NCBI RefSeq assembly: GCF_001718315.1 | Contig: NZ_CP013362.1 | Span: 744,001 to 808,000, forward strand | Direction of reading: 5' to 3' | DNA length: 64,000 nucleotides | Origin: Burkholderia diffusa | GTDB taxonomy: Bacteria; Pseudomonadota; Gammaproteobacteria; Burkholderiales; Burkholderiaceae | Shown: positions 28,420-37,135 of the stretch, piece after piece | Layout of the letters: each line of letters begins with the position of its first letter | Numbering within the stretch: position 1 is the first letter of the stretch | Position numbers and translations under genes: made by a program | Notes under the pieces: generated by a model | What the model saw: the letters and a program-made list of their open reading frames with translations, nothing else | The model's database searches: none | What the model was told of the DNA's origin: nothing

Positions 28420-29748
28420 ATGGCACTCGGAGAAAACCTTCGCCAGCAACTGGCGGCGAAAGCCCTGAAACGGCAACTCGAGCGCGCGACGGAAGCCGCC
28501 GCGGCGCACGGCGTGCCCGCTACACCGGTGGCACACGCCGTGTCGGCACGCAGCCGTTTCGAATCGATGCCGCAGTATCAGCAGGTCAGGATCATGCGCG
28601 AGATGGGCGAGAAGCTGCGTGTCGATTCGCCGTTCTTCCGCGTGCACGATGGCGTTGCCGGCGCGACCACCCGGATTGGCGGTCGCGAGTACGTGAACTT
28701 CGCGAACTACAACTACCTCGGTCTCGCCGGCGATCCGACCGTGTCCGAACGTGCGAAGGCCGCGATCGATCGCTACGGCACGTCGGCGTCCGCGAGCCGG
28801 ATGGTCGCGGGCGAGCGTCCGGTACAGCGCGACCTCGAGCGGGCGCTGGCCGCATTTTACGAGACCGACGATTGCGTCGCGTTCGTAAGCGGCCACGCGA
28901 CCAACGTGACCGTGATCGGCGCGCTGTTCGGCCCGGGCGACCTGATCGTCCACGACGCGCTCGCACACAACAGTATCGTGCAGGGGGCGCAGTTGAGCGG
29001 CGCGAAACGGCTGAGCTTTGCGCACAACGACTGGCAGGCGCTCGACGAACTGCTGTCGCGCGTGCGTCCCGAATACCGGCACGTGCTGATCGCAATCGAG
29101 GGGTTGTACAGCATGGATGGCGACCTCCCGGACCTGCAGCGTTTCGTCGACGTGAAGACGCGTCATGGCGCGTTCCTGCTGGTCGACGAAGCGCATTCGC
29201 TCGGCGTGCTCGGCGAGACGGGCAAGGGCATTCGAGAACATTGCGCGGTCGCGCCCGACCAGGTCGACATGTGGATGGGAACGATGAGCAAGACGCTGGC
29301 CGGTTGCGGCGGCTTCATAGCCGGCTGCCAGCCGCTCGTGGACATGCTGCGCCATCTGGCGCCGGGTTTCCTGTACAGCGTCGGGCTCGCGCCGACGCTC
29401 GCCGAAGCGTCGCTGGCCGCGCTCGAACGCTTGCAGGCCGAGCCGGAGCGCGTCGCACAACTGCAGGCGCGCGGGCGGCAGTTCCTGACCGAGGCACGCG
29501 CGGTTGGGCTCAACACCGGCACGAGCGCCGGCTATGCGGTCGTGCCGGTGATCACCGGAAGTTCGCTGAAAGCAGCGCAGTGGGCCAACGCGATGTTCGA
29601 CGAAGGGATCAACGTGCAGCCGATCTTCTATCCGGCCGTCGAGGAGAAGGCCGCGCGCCTGCGGTTCTTCATCTGCTCGACGCACGAGCCAGGGCAGATC
29701 AGCCGGACGGTGGACGTGCTGGCCAGCCTGGCGGCGGGGGCGGCATGA
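28420..29748 (+). CDS. wcbT: PLP-dependent alpha-oxoamine synthase (WcbT-like)
   Basis: About 442 aa from ATG 28420; an in-frame TTG at 28402 is less likely. Class I/II aminotransferase fold of the alpha-oxoamine synthase group (BioF, Kbl, serine palmitoyltransferase, PigH). Seen are FANYNYLGLAG, GTSASASRMVAGE, the LVDEAHSLGVLG loop that contacts PLP, and the Schiff-base lysine K291 in MSKTLAGCGG. These enzymes decarboxylate an amino acid while joining it to an acyl thioester. With the thioesterase-less PKS two genes upstream, it is a natural candidate to release the chain as an amino ketone; this is inference. It starts 37 bp after wcbS and overlaps the GNAT gene by ATGA. Confidence 0.87.
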   Translation: MALGENLRQQLAAKALKRQLERATEAAAAHGVPATPVAHAVSARSRFESMPQYQQVRIMREMGEKLRVDSPFFRVHDGVAGATTRIGGREYVNFANYNYLGLAGDPTVSERAKAAIDRYGTSASASRMVAGERPVQRDLERALAAFYETDDCVAFVSGHATNVTVIGALFGPGDLIVHDALAHNSIVQGAQLSGAKRLSFAHNDWQALDELLSRVRPEYRHVLIAIEGLYSMDGDLPDLQRFVDVKTRHGAFLLVDEAHSLGVLGETGKGIREHCAVAPDQVDMWMGTMSKTLAGCGGFIAGCQPLVDMLRHLAPGFLYSVGLAPTLAEASLAALERLQAEPERVAQLQARGRQFLTEARAVGLNTGTSAGYAVVPVITGSSLKAAQWANAMFDEGINVQPIFYPAVEEKAARLRFFICSTHEPGQISRTVDVLASLAAGAA

Positions 29749-30425
29749 TGCCTGCTGCGGCACTCGCGCCATCCTTCGGCGTGCCGCAAGCCTGTGCATC
29801 GATGCCGTTTCGCGCCGCATGTGCGGACGATGCGGCGGCATGCGCGCCGCTCGTGTTCGCATCCGGTGTCGGCGAATTCGGCTTCTTCCTCGGCGAGAGC
29901 GATGCGCGCTGCATTGCGTTCCTGCAACAGGCGTTCCGGTCGCGCCACGGCCGGTTTTCGTGGCGCAGGCACCGGGTCGCGGTCGGCGCCGACGGCACCG
30001 TGCATGCCGTGATGGCCATCCACGACGGGCGCCGGACGATGTTCGACGACGTTCATGTCGTATGGGCCCTGGCGCGCTTTTTCGGCGTGCGCCGCGCGAT
30101 CGGTCAGCTGTTGCGCGGGCTGGTGCTCGAAACGGAGATTCCGGCGCCCAAGCGTGCGCAGATCCTCATTGCGCATTGCGCGACGGACGAGCGGCAGCGC
30201 GGCACCGGCATCTTCACCGCACTGCTGCGCGATGCGCTCGCGAGCGGTGCGTTGCCGGACGACGGCAGCCGCGACATCGTGCTCGACGTGCTGACCCGCA
30301 ACGAGCGCGCCCGCGCACTGTACGAACGGCTCGGCTTTACCGCGTTGCCGCGGTCGCGTCCGCGCTCGCGACAGTTGCCTGCCGAGCTTGATTCGGTACG
30401 GATGCGGCTCACGCGTTGCGGCTGA
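29745..30425 (+). CDS. GNAT-family N-acyltransferase
   Basis: About 226 aa from ATG 29745 in the wcbT stop (or ATG 29748). The C-terminal half carries the GNAT acetyl-CoA motif A (HCATDERQRGTGIFTALL, R/Q-x-x-G-x-G type) and motif B (TRNERARALYERLGF). Last gene of the wcb-like operon, ending 9 bp from the convergent rmlD stop. Because the operon would produce an amino group (oxoamine synthase, LpxC-like deacetylase), an N-acyltransferase fits chemically, but its substrate is unknown. I do not recall this gene in the B. pseudomallei wcb cluster. Confidence 0.78.
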   Translation: MMPAAALAPSFGVPQACASMPFRAACADDAAACAPLVFASGVGEFGFFLGESDARCIAFLQQAFRSRHGRFSWRRHRVAVGADGTVHAVMAIHDGRRTMFDDVHVVWALARFFGVRRAIGQLLRGLVLETEIPAPKRAQILIAHCATDERQRGTGIFTALLRDALASGALPDDGSRDIVLDVLTRNERARALYERLGFTALPRSRPRSRQLPAELDSVRMRLTRCG

Positions 30426-30434
30426 CGGCGTGCA

Positions 30435-31367
30435 TCAAATTTCTTTCATGCACAGTTCGAGCGCGGCTTCCCAATGCGGCGCACACAAGCCGAAGTGTTC
30501 CGCCAGTTTTGCATTCGACATGCGGGAATTGGCCGGGCGCGACGCGGGTGTCGGATAACCGTTGGCGGGAATGGGCGACAACGACGGCTTTTTCGACAAG
30601 TTCGAAAGGCGGAAGATCGCTTCGGCGAATCCATGCCATGAAGTCGAGCCGGCCGCGCAGAGGTGATAGACACCCGAATGCGTGTTCCACCATTCGCGCT
30701 GGCCGTCCCGTTCGTTCATGGAGGCGACGATGGCTTGCGCGGCGACATTCGCGCTCAGCGCAGCGATCGTCTTCGACCAGGTCGGTGCACCGATCTGATC
30801 CGCGACGATCTTCAGTTCGTCACGCTCGGCGCCGAGGCGCAGCATGGTCAGCAGGAAGTTCTTGCCGCGCGTGCCGTACACCCAACTGGTACGGAAAATC
30901 AGGTGCGCGCAGCCCGATGCCGCGATTGCCTGCTCGCCCGCGAGTTTGGTCGCGCCGTACACGTTTTGCGGATCGACCGGATCATCCTCGAGGTACGGGC
31001 CGTTCTTTGTTCCGGCAAACACGTAGTCGGTCGAGTAATGAATCAGCGCCGCGCCGACGCGCTTCGCTTCTTCGGCGAGCACGGCCGGTGCTTCCGCATT
31101 CAGGCGCGTGGCGGTCGCGACGTCGTTCTGCGCGTGGTCCACGGCCGTATAGGCGGCCGGATTGACGATGAGGTCCGGTCCGATGTCGCGCACGACCTCG
31201 CGCACCTGATCGAGGCGCGACAAGTCGAGCCCGCCGCGATCGAGCGCGACTACCTTGCCGAGCCCCTGCAGGCTGCGCGCCAGCTCGAATCCCACCTGAC
31301 CATTGATGCCGGTGAGCAGGATGGTCCGTTGCTCGGGCGTTTTTTTCTGTCGCACGGCGCCGCTCAC
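30435..31367 (-). CDS. rmlD: dTDP-4-dehydrorhamnose reductase
   Basis: About 310 aa from a GTG that overlaps the rmlC stop (GTGA at 31364-31367); longer in-frame starts run into rmlC coding sequence. RmlD/RfbD features are the nucleotide motif TGINGQVGFELARSL, STDYVFAG, and the catalytic YGATKLAGE (Y-x3-K). It performs the last step of dTDP-L-rhamnose synthesis, NAD(P)H reduction of dTDP-4-dehydro-L-rhamnose. Fourth gene of the rmlBACD operon. Convergent with the GNAT gene, 9 bp apart. Confidence 0.95.
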   Translation of the reverse strand: MSGAVRQKKTPEQRTILLTGINGQVGFELARSLQGLGKVVALDRGGLDLSRLDQVREVVRDIGPDLIVNPAAYTAVDHAQNDVATATRLNAEAPAVLAEEAKRVGAALIHYSTDYVFAGTKNGPYLEDDPVDPQNVYGATKLAGEQAIAASGCAHLIFRTSWVYGTRGKNFLLTMLRLGAERDELKIVADQIGAPTWSKTIAALSANVAAQAIVASMNERDGQREWWNTHSGVYHLCAAGSTSWHGFAEAIFRLSNLSKKPSLSPIPANGYPTPASRPANSRMSNAKLAEHFGLCAPHWEAALELCMKEI

Positions 31368-31915
31368 TTGTAGCACTCGGCTTCGGCGAGCCGCTTGCCA
31401 GCAGCATCCTTGGCCGCGAGCACGGGCTCGCCGTCGAGCGGCCAATCGATGCCGATCTCGGGGTCGTTCCACAGCAGGCTGCGCTCGTGTTCAGGGAACC
31501 AATAGTCGGTGGTCTTGTAGAGGAATTGCGCCGACTCCGACAGCACCACGAAGCCATGCGCGAAGCCGGGCGGCACCCAGAGCTGGCGATGGTTGTCGGC
31601 CGACAGTGTCACGCCGGCCCATTTGCCGAAATTCGGCGAACTGCGCCGGATGTCGACTGCGACGTCGAACACCTCGCCTTCGACCACGCGCACGAGTTTG
31701 CCCTGCGCGTGCTCGATCTGGTAGTGGAGCCCGCGCAGCACGCTCCTCGCCGACCGCGAGTGGTTGTCCTGGACAAACTCGACGTCGGTGTCGACGAGCG
31801 CCGCGAATTCCCGCCCGTTGAAGCTCTCATAGAAATAGCCGCGCACGTCGCCGAATACCTTCGGCTCGACGATCTTGACTTCGGGGAGTGCCGTAGCAGT
31901 TACCGTGATGGCCAT
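31364..31915 (-). CDS. rmlC: dTDP-4-dehydrorhamnose 3,5-epimerase
   Basis: 183 aa, cupin-fold epimerase. Characteristic segments are [16 protein letters not shown], the catalytic-His region [25 protein letters not shown] and [21 protein letters not shown]. It epimerises C3 and C5 of dTDP-4-dehydro-6-deoxy-glucose. Start ATG 31915 lies inside the rmlA end (16-bp overlap) and gives the usual family length. Its stop overlaps the rmlD GTG, so the two are translationally coupled. Confidence 0.96.
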   Translation of the reverse strand: MAITVTATALPEVKIVEPKVFGDVRGYFYESFNGREFAALVDTDVEFVQDNHSRSARSVLRGLHYQIEHAQGKLVRVVEGEVFDVAVDIRRSSPNFGKWAGVTLSADNHRQLWVPPGFAHGFVVLSESAQFLYKTTDYWFPEHERSLLWNDPEIGIDWPLDGEPVLAAKDAAGKRLAEAECYK

Positions 31916-32793
31916 GCAACCTGATCCGTGAGAATGTTCAGCAAATATTTGCCGTAGCCGTTTTTCGACAGCGGTTGCGCGAGTTCCTGCACCTGCTCGG
32001 CATCGATCCAGTGCCGGCGGTACGCGATCTCCTCGGGGCAGGCGACGACCAGGCCTTGCCGCTTCTGCAGTGTCGCGATGAAGCTCGCGGCCTCGATCAG
32101 CGAATCGTGGGTGCCGGTGTCGAGCCATGCATAGCCGCGGCCCATGATCTCGACGTTCAACGCGCCGTCCGCGAGATAGCGGGAATTGACGTCGGTGATT
32201 TCGAGTTCGCCGCGCGGCGACGGCTCGATATCGGCGGCGATGTCGCACACTCGATTGTCGTAGAAGTAGAGACCGGTCACGGCGTAGTTCGAACGCGGCT
32301 TGGCCGGCTTCTCTTCGATCGATACGGCACGGAAGTCCTGATCGAATTCGACGACGCCGTAGCGTTCCGGATCGTGCACGTGATAGGCGAACACCGTCGC
32401 GCCCGCGTCTTGCGCGTCTGCGTGCTCGAGTTGTTTCGCCAGATCGTGACCATAGAAGATGTTGTCGCCGAGAATGAGCGCCGACGGATCGTTGCCCACG
32501 AATTCGCGACCGATGATGAACGCCTGCGCAAGGCCGTCGGGCGACGGCTGTACCGCATACTGGATGTTCATCCCCCACTGGCTGCCGTCGCCGAGCATCG
32601 ACTCGAAGCGCGGTGTGTCCTGCGGCGTCGAAATGATCAGGACGTCGCGAATACCCGCGACCATCAGCGTCGAGAGCGGGTAATAGATCATCGGCTTGTC
32701 GTAGACCGGAAGCAGCTGCTTCGAGACCGCGTGCGTGATCGGATAGAGCCGTGTGCCGGAGCCCCCGGCGAGAATGATGCCCTTGCGCGCCAT
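31900..32793 (-). CDS. rmlA: Glucose-1-phosphate thymidylyltransferase
   Basis: 297 aa from ATG 32793 ([11 protein letters not shown]); longer in-frame starts add unrelated sequence. Signature [20 protein letters not shown], then [28 protein letters not shown] and [20 protein letters not shown], all typical of RmlA/RfbA. It joins dTTP and glucose-1-phosphate to make dTDP-glucose, committing sugar to the rhamnose route, and in the family is feedback-inhibited by dTDP-rhamnose. Lies 11 bp downstream of rmlB and overlaps rmlC. Confidence 0.97.
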   Translation of the reverse strand: MARKGIILAGGSGTRLYPITHAVSKQLLPVYDKPMIYYPLSTLMVAGIRDVLIISTPQDTPRFESMLGDGSQWGMNIQYAVQPSPDGLAQAFIIGREFVGNDPSALILGDNIFYGHDLAKQLEHADAQDAGATVFAYHVHDPERYGVVEFDQDFRAVSIEEKPAKPRSNYAVTGLYFYDNRVCDIAADIEPSPRGELEITDVNSRYLADGALNVEIMGRGYAWLDTGTHDSLIEAASFIATLQKRQGLVVACPEEIAYRRHWIDAEQVQELAQPLSKNGYGKYLLNILTDQVAWPSR

Positions 32794-32804
32794 GTCCGTT
32801 CTCC

Positions 32805-33866
32805 TTACGCGCGGTGCGCGTAGTTCGTTGCGACCCACTTTCGGTAGTCGCCCGAAGCGACTTCGTCGACCCATTCCTGATGGTTCAGATACCAGCGCAC
32901 TGTCTTCGCGAGGCCGGTTTCGAACGTCTCGGCGGGTTTCCAGCCGAGTTCGCGCTGGAGCTTGCGAGCGTCGATCGCATAGCGGCGGTCATGGCCGGGC
33001 CGATCCTTCACGTAGGCGATCTGCTCGCGGTACGAACCGGCCGATTTCGGTCGCAGTTCGTCCAGCAGGTCGCATAGCGTATGCACGACCTCGAGATTCG
33101 TTTTCTCGTTCCAGCCGCCTACGTTATATGTTTCGCCGGTCTGGCCGCGCGCGAGTACCTCGCGGATTGCGCTGCAGTGGTCGCCGACGTACAACCAGTC
33201 GCGCACGTTCTGCCCGTCACCGTAGACAGGCAGCGGCTTGCCTGCGAGCGCGTTGGCGATCATCAGCGGAATGAGTTTCTCGGGGAACTGGTACGGGCCG
33301 TAGTTGTTCGAGCAGTTCGTGGTCAGCGTGGGCAGGTCGTACGTATGCTGATACGCGCGCACGAGGTGGTCCGCCCCGGCCTTGGTGGCCGAGTAGGGGC
33401 TGTTCGGCGCGTACGGAGTCGCTTCCGTGAATTGCGGATCGGCGGGCGACAGTGAACCGAATACTTCGTCCGTGGAAACGTGCAGAAACCGGAATGCGGC
33501 TTTGTCCGCTTCAGGCAGCGTGCTCCAGTGCCGGCGTGCGGCTTCCAGCAGCGTAAACGTTCCGACGACATTGGTCTGAACAAAATCCGCCGGCCCGTGA
33601 ATCGAGCGATCGACGTGGCTTTCCGCAGCGAAATGCAGTACCGCACGCGGCTTGTATTCGGCGAACAATGCGTCGAGCGCTGCACGATCGCAAATGTCGG
33701 CTTGCGCGAACACGTGCTTTGGATTTCCGTGCAGCGATTTTAACGTTCCGAGATTGCCGGCATAGGTCAATTTATCGACGTTCAGAATCGATTCGTCCGA
33801 TTGACGCAACCAGTCGAGCACAAAGTTGGCGCCGATAAAGCCGGCGCCGCCTGTAACCAATATCAT
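32805..33866 (-). CDS. rmlB: dTDP-glucose 4,6-dehydratase
   Basis: 353 aa from ATG 33866 ([15 protein letters not shown]), with AGAGGG a few bases upstream on the coding strand. Extended SDR with the NAD motif [18 protein letters not shown], and the catalytic Y-x3-K in [15 protein letters not shown]. It converts dTDP-glucose to dTDP-4-dehydro-6-deoxyglucose. First gene of rmlBACD; the promoter should lie in the about 590-bp gene-free stretch upstream. Confidence 0.97.
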   Translation of the reverse strand: MILVTGGAGFIGANFVLDWLRQSDESILNVDKLTYAGNLGTLKSLHGNPKHVFAQADICDRAALDALFAEYKPRAVLHFAAESHVDRSIHGPADFVQTNVVGTFTLLEAARRHWSTLPEADKAAFRFLHVSTDEVFGSLSPADPQFTEATPYAPNSPYSATKAGADHLVRAYQHTYDLPTLTTNCSNNYGPYQFPEKLIPLMIANALAGKPLPVYGDGQNVRDWLYVGDHCSAIREVLARGQTGETYNVGGWNEKTNLEVVHTLCDLLDELRPKSAGSYREQIAYVKDRPGHDRRYAIDARKLQRELGWKPAETFETGLAKTVRWYLNHQEWVDEVASGDYRKWVATNYAHRA

Positions 33867-34456
33867 GTACCCTCTTTTTATGTTAATGGCAGTGAATCCT
33901 GCCTTGCTCTCATTCGTGCGTGTCGCCCTGATCGACGCAGGACAAAGAATATCAAGAAGCCGTGCGACCCCGGCTGATGCAGGCGGGCTCGATTGCACGC
34001 ATATTCTAGGGTATTCCTTGGGGGCGACGCATGTGCCAACCGGATAGTCTGTGCTGAAAGACTATTAATTCTCTATACCGCAGGACCCAACCGATACCTG
34101 TTGTGCGCGATGTATTGCGATTTCAGGTGCTCTTGCACGGGATTCATCAGACATGCTGGTACGCGCAAACATTTGCGCAGTCCGCAGCAAAGAAACTGCG
34201 AGCAGGAGTCGATGATCGAAGGCGGTGATGTTTTTTTACGGTGCTTAAAATCGGTGGCAACTATATCATGCTGGATTCATTCGGTGCGAATCATCTATTT
34301 TATGCCGTGATTTGAATCGACGTGTTTTATGCTTTGCCGTCACGGCTGGTGGCGCTATGGTCGTTGACGCATCTGTCGAATTACTCGTTAAATCCGGTTT
34401 GATTCGGACACTGTCGCTTGTTGACGCGGGGGCTTGAAGCGAAACACCGCTTCAAC
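33867..34456. other. Intergenic region upstream of rmlB
   Basis: About 590 bp, clearly more AT-rich than its flanks, without a credible gene. It must contain the rmlBACD promoter, but no -35/-10 pair is convincing. A perfect 8-bp inverted repeat (TTGAAGCG at 34434-34441, loop AAACAC, CGCTTCAA at 34448-34455) sits immediately after the amidotransferase stop on the minus strand. It may stabilise or end that transcript, though no U-run follows. Confidence 0.5.
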
Positions 34457-35290
34457 CTACTTATGCCGCGGATTGAACACCCGCTGCTGCACATCCGCCC
34501 CATGCGCGACGATCGCCGTGCTTTCCGGCACTTCCTCCCACGCCCCGCGCAGGTCGACGAGCGGCTCCGACACGACCATGAACGCGTCGTCGCCCGCTTC
34601 GACGATGCGCGGATTATGCGGGTAGAGTTCGTGCAGATGCTTGAACGACGTGCTGTGAAATAGCGAGCGCGATTGCCGTTCGCTCGAGTAGCGCACCGCG
34701 ATGATCCGGTCGCCATCCGTCGCGCAGATCGTCATGTTGAGTGGCTCGGCGACGCGGTATCGCGCGGCGGATTCCTCGATCACGCCGACCATGCGTTCGA
34801 GCGCCTGCAGCGGCATCTGCTCGAGGCCGTAGGTCAACGCGAGACGGAACATCAGCTCTGAGTCGGTCGACCCTTCGAGCGTCGGAAACAGCGCCGGGTC
34901 GATCTTCATCGTCAGGTCGCGGCGCAGCTTGTGGAAATCGCGGATCAGCCCGTTGTGCGCGAACAGCCAGCGGCCGTGGCGGAACGGGTGGCAGTTGGTT
35001 TCCTGGACGGGCGTATCGGTCGCCGCACGGATGTGCGCGATGAACATCCGCGAGCGAATCGCGCGCGCGGCCTCGCGCAGGTTGCGGTCGTTCCACGCGG
35101 GGTGCACGGAGCGGTAGCGGAACGGCAGTTCATCGGGATGGCCATACCAGCCGATGCCGAAGCCGTCGCCATTGGTGGTCGTGGCGCCCAGTTCCGAATG
35201 CAGGCTCTGGTCGATCAGCGAATGCTTCGCGCGAAACAGCACGGTCTCGAGATGGATCGGATTACCCGTATAGGCGAGCCAGCGGCACAT
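34457..35290 (-). CDS. Class II glutamine amidotransferase (YafJ/GATase_6 family)
   Basis: 277 aa from ATG 35290 (MCRWLAYTGNPI). Cys2 would become the N-terminal nucleophile after Met removal, as in class II (Ntn) amidotransferases, which fixes this start. Other family segments are GATTTNGDGFGIGWYG, FIAHIRAATDTPVQETNCHPF and HNGLIRDF. There is no synthase domain, so ammonia would be passed to a separate partner or the enzyme acts alone; the physiological substrate of this family is not settled. It shares an intergenic region of about 145 bp with the AhpD-like gene upstream on the same strand. Confidence 0.88.
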   Translation of the reverse strand: MCRWLAYTGNPIHLETVLFRAKHSLIDQSLHSELGATTTNGDGFGIGWYGHPDELPFRYRSVHPAWNDRNLREAARAIRSRMFIAHIRAATDTPVQETNCHPFRHGRWLFAHNGLIRDFHKLRRDLTMKIDPALFPTLEGSTDSELMFRLALTYGLEQMPLQALERMVGVIEESAARYRVAEPLNMTICATDGDRIIAVRYSSERQSRSLFHSTSFKHLHELYPHNPRIVEAGDDAFMVVSEPLVDLRGAWEEVPESTAIVAHGADVQQRVFNPRHK

Positions 35291-35435
35291 GGAGCGCTCC
35301 TTCGCGATGAACCCTCTCGCGCATGGTAGCCGACTTCGCTGCGCCGTTATACGCGGCTGCCGAGCGCTTGCCGATGGCTCCGCGCCGACGATAGTCGATG
35401 AAGGACGGGCGGGTGCCGCATCCTTCATGCGCGCG

Positions 35436-35765
35436 TCAGTCGCCGAGCGCGTCCATCACGCGGGCGGAGTAGACGAGCGCCGCGCCCGCATTCAGCGCGA
35501 TCGCGACACCGAGCGCTTCGGCCACTTCCTCCTTGGTCGCGCCATGCTTCGCGGCTTCCGCCGTGTGCACGGCGATACAGCCATCGCAGCGCGTCGTGAC
35601 GGCCACCGCGAGCGCGATCAGTTCGCGCGTCTTCGCGTCGAGATGACCCGTCTTGGCGCCGGCGCCAGACAGCGCCTTGTAGCCGGCCAGCGTGTCGGGC
35701 GAGAGCTTCGCGATGTCGCCGATGCGGGTCGTGAGTTCCTTCCGGTATTCGTTCCAGTTCAGCAT
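35436..35765 (-). CDS. AhpD-like / carboxymuconolactone decarboxylase family protein
   Basis: 109 aa from ATG 35765, with AAAGGA upstream. Core AhpD/CMD helical motif TTRCDGCIAVHTAEAAKHG with C60-x2-C63 and H67, the redox CxxC arrangement of alkylhydroperoxidase D-like proteins; the region after it (EEVAEALGVAIALNAGAALVYSARV) is typical. Likely a small thiol-based peroxidase or detoxifying protein in the cytoplasm. Divergently transcribed from an AraC-type regulator (130-bp gap), which is probably its activator; that link is inferred from arrangement. Confidence 0.88.
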   Translation of the reverse strand: MLNWNEYRKELTTRIGDIAKLSPDTLAGYKALSGAGAKTGHLDAKTRELIALAVAVTTRCDGCIAVHTAEAAKHGATKEEVAEALGVAIALNAGAALVYSARVMDALGD

Positions 35766-35895
35766 GATGCGTCCTTTCGAGAAGAAGTTGGTCGGGCGGC
35801 GGATGCCGCGATCTCGGGCGATGCAGTGCTTATTCTGATCGCTCACACTGAGGGTTTCGATACGCTAGAGTGTCAATTTTTAGCGCAAACGTCTC

Positions 35896-36843
35896 ATGGA
35901 CGCGTTGAGTCAATTGCTGTCGCTGGGCCGCAGCCATGTCGAACTCGACGTGCGCTGCCTGCTCGATGGCCCGTTCGCGATGCCGCACGATGCGTTGCCG
36001 CCCGGTGAGGCGGCGTTTCACCTGCTGCTGTCCGGTACGTGCGAGCTGCGCACGGCCGACGGGCGCACGCTGCGGCTGGTCGACGGGGATTTCGTGCTGT
36101 TGCCGGCGGGGGACGCGCACGACCTGTCTGATGTCGAAGGCGGCAGTGTGCGGTCGGTCGCGCCGCTGCATGAACCCGGTGCGGCGGGCGGCGCGGTGCT
36201 GCCGGTCAAGTCGAATCGCGATATCGCGGCGCCGGCCGATGCAAGCGTCGATCTGCTCTGCGGGCGCTTCGTCTACGCGCGAGGTGCCGGTGATTTGTTG
36301 ATGCGCACGCTGCCGCGCGTGCTGCATGTCGGGCTGCGCGAGGCGTCCGGGCCCGCGTCGCTGCAACTGCTGACGAGCGTGCTGCGCGCGGAGGCGTCAA
36401 ACGCGCAGCCGGGTGCACGTGCGATCGTGAATGCGCTCGGACAGGCGCTGCTCGCCTATGCGTTGCGCGCGTACGGCCGCGATGCGCGCGTGCCGGCCGG
36501 CTGGCTCGCGTTGGCTGCGGACGCGCGGCTCGGCCCGTCGGTCCAGGCCGTGCTGCAGGCGCCGGCACAGCCGTGGACGGTCGAGTCGCTCGGCGCTGCA
36601 TCCGCGATGTCGCGCGCGACCTATGCGCGGCATTTCCGAGAAAAGGCCGGGATGAGCGTCGGCGCATTCGTCGCGCGGATCCGGATGATGCATGCATGCG
36701 CGCTGCTGCAGGACACGCAGCGCGGCCAGGCAGAGATTGGGCAGGCGGTCGGCTATCAGTCGGAAGCGGCGTTCGGCAAGGCATTTCGCGCGGTGCTCGG
36801 CACGACGCCGGGGCGGTGGCGTCGCGCGCAGCGCGACACGTGA
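35896..36843 (+). CDS. AraC-family transcriptional regulator
   Basis: 315 aa. The N-terminal half is a cupin-like sensor (AraC_binding/Cupin_6 type: LVDGDFVLLPAGDAHDL), and the C-terminal about 100 residues (from about 215) form the double helix-turn-helix: WTVESLGAASAMSRATYARHF and EIGQAVGYQSEAAFGKAFRAVLGTTPGRWRR. ATG 35896 is the natural start. It faces the AhpD-like gene across a short shared promoter region and probably controls it and itself; the ligand is unknown. Confidence 0.9.
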   Translation: MDALSQLLSLGRSHVELDVRCLLDGPFAMPHDALPPGEAAFHLLLSGTCELRTADGRTLRLVDGDFVLLPAGDAHDLSDVEGGSVRSVAPLHEPGAAGGAVLPVKSNRDIAAPADASVDLLCGRFVYARGAGDLLMRTLPRVLHVGLREASGPASLQLLTSVLRAEASNAQPGARAIVNALGQALLAYALRAYGRDARVPAGWLALAADARLGPSVQAVLQAPAQPWTVESLGAASAMSRATYARHFREKAGMSVGAFVARIRMMHACALLQDTQRGQAEIGQAVGYQSEAAFGKAFRAVLGTTPGRWRRAQRDT

Positions 36844-36952
36844 GATTGCAGGCGCGAGCGGCGTGCTCGACGCCAACGTCTCATTGGCCGGAATGCGGAA
36901 GGGGAGGGATGTCTGACCGCGGGCACGCGTTTGCTTGCACGGCGCGGCAACA

Positions 36953-36992
36953 ACAATGAAAAAGGGGCTTCCGGTTTCCCGGAAGCCCCTTC
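36953..36992 (-). terminator. Rho-independent terminator of tRNA-Lys
   Basis: A perfect 11-bp stem (GGGGCTTCCGG at 36964-36974 against CCGGAAGCCCC at 36979-36989, 4-nt loop) followed on the minus strand by a run of five T. It lies 12 bp beyond the 3' end of the tRNA-Lys gene and is oriented to stop that transcript. It may also help end AraC transcription from the other side. Confidence 0.85.
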
Positions 36993-37001
36993 TTGACATC
37001 T

Positions 37002-37077
37002 TGGTAGGCCGTGCGTGACTCGAACACGCGACCAACGGATTAAAAGTCCGCTGCTCTACCAACTGAGCTAACGACCC
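37002..37077 (-). tRNA. tRNA-Lys (anticodon UUU)
   Basis: 76 nt with all four arms. The 5' end reads GGGTCGTTAGCTCAGTTGGT on the minus strand, the anticodon loop CTTTTAA contains TTT, the T arm contains TTCGAGTC, and the 3' CCA is encoded. Acceptor GGGTCGT pairs with ACGGCCT with normal wobble. It is a monocistronic unit with its own promoter (37090-37118) and terminator. Confidence 0.97.
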
Positions 37078-37089
37078 AAAGAGCAAAAA

Positions 37090-37118
37090 ATTATAGCGGC
37101 GGATCGTGGGCCTGTCAA
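37090..37118 (-). promoter_or_regulatory. Consensus sigma-70 promoter of tRNA-Lys
   Basis: On the minus strand: TTGACA (37118-37113), exactly 17 bp, then TATAAT (37095-37090). Both hexamers match the sigma-70 consensus perfectly. The predicted start lies about 6 nt before the tRNA 5' end. Confidence 0.92.
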
Positions 37119-37135
37119 CAACCCGTCACGATAAT

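Noticed and set aside
33993-34310. A 105-codon plus-strand open frame upstream of rmlB.
   Set aside because: No ribosome site or recognisable product; AT-rich intergenic sequence gives such frames by chance.
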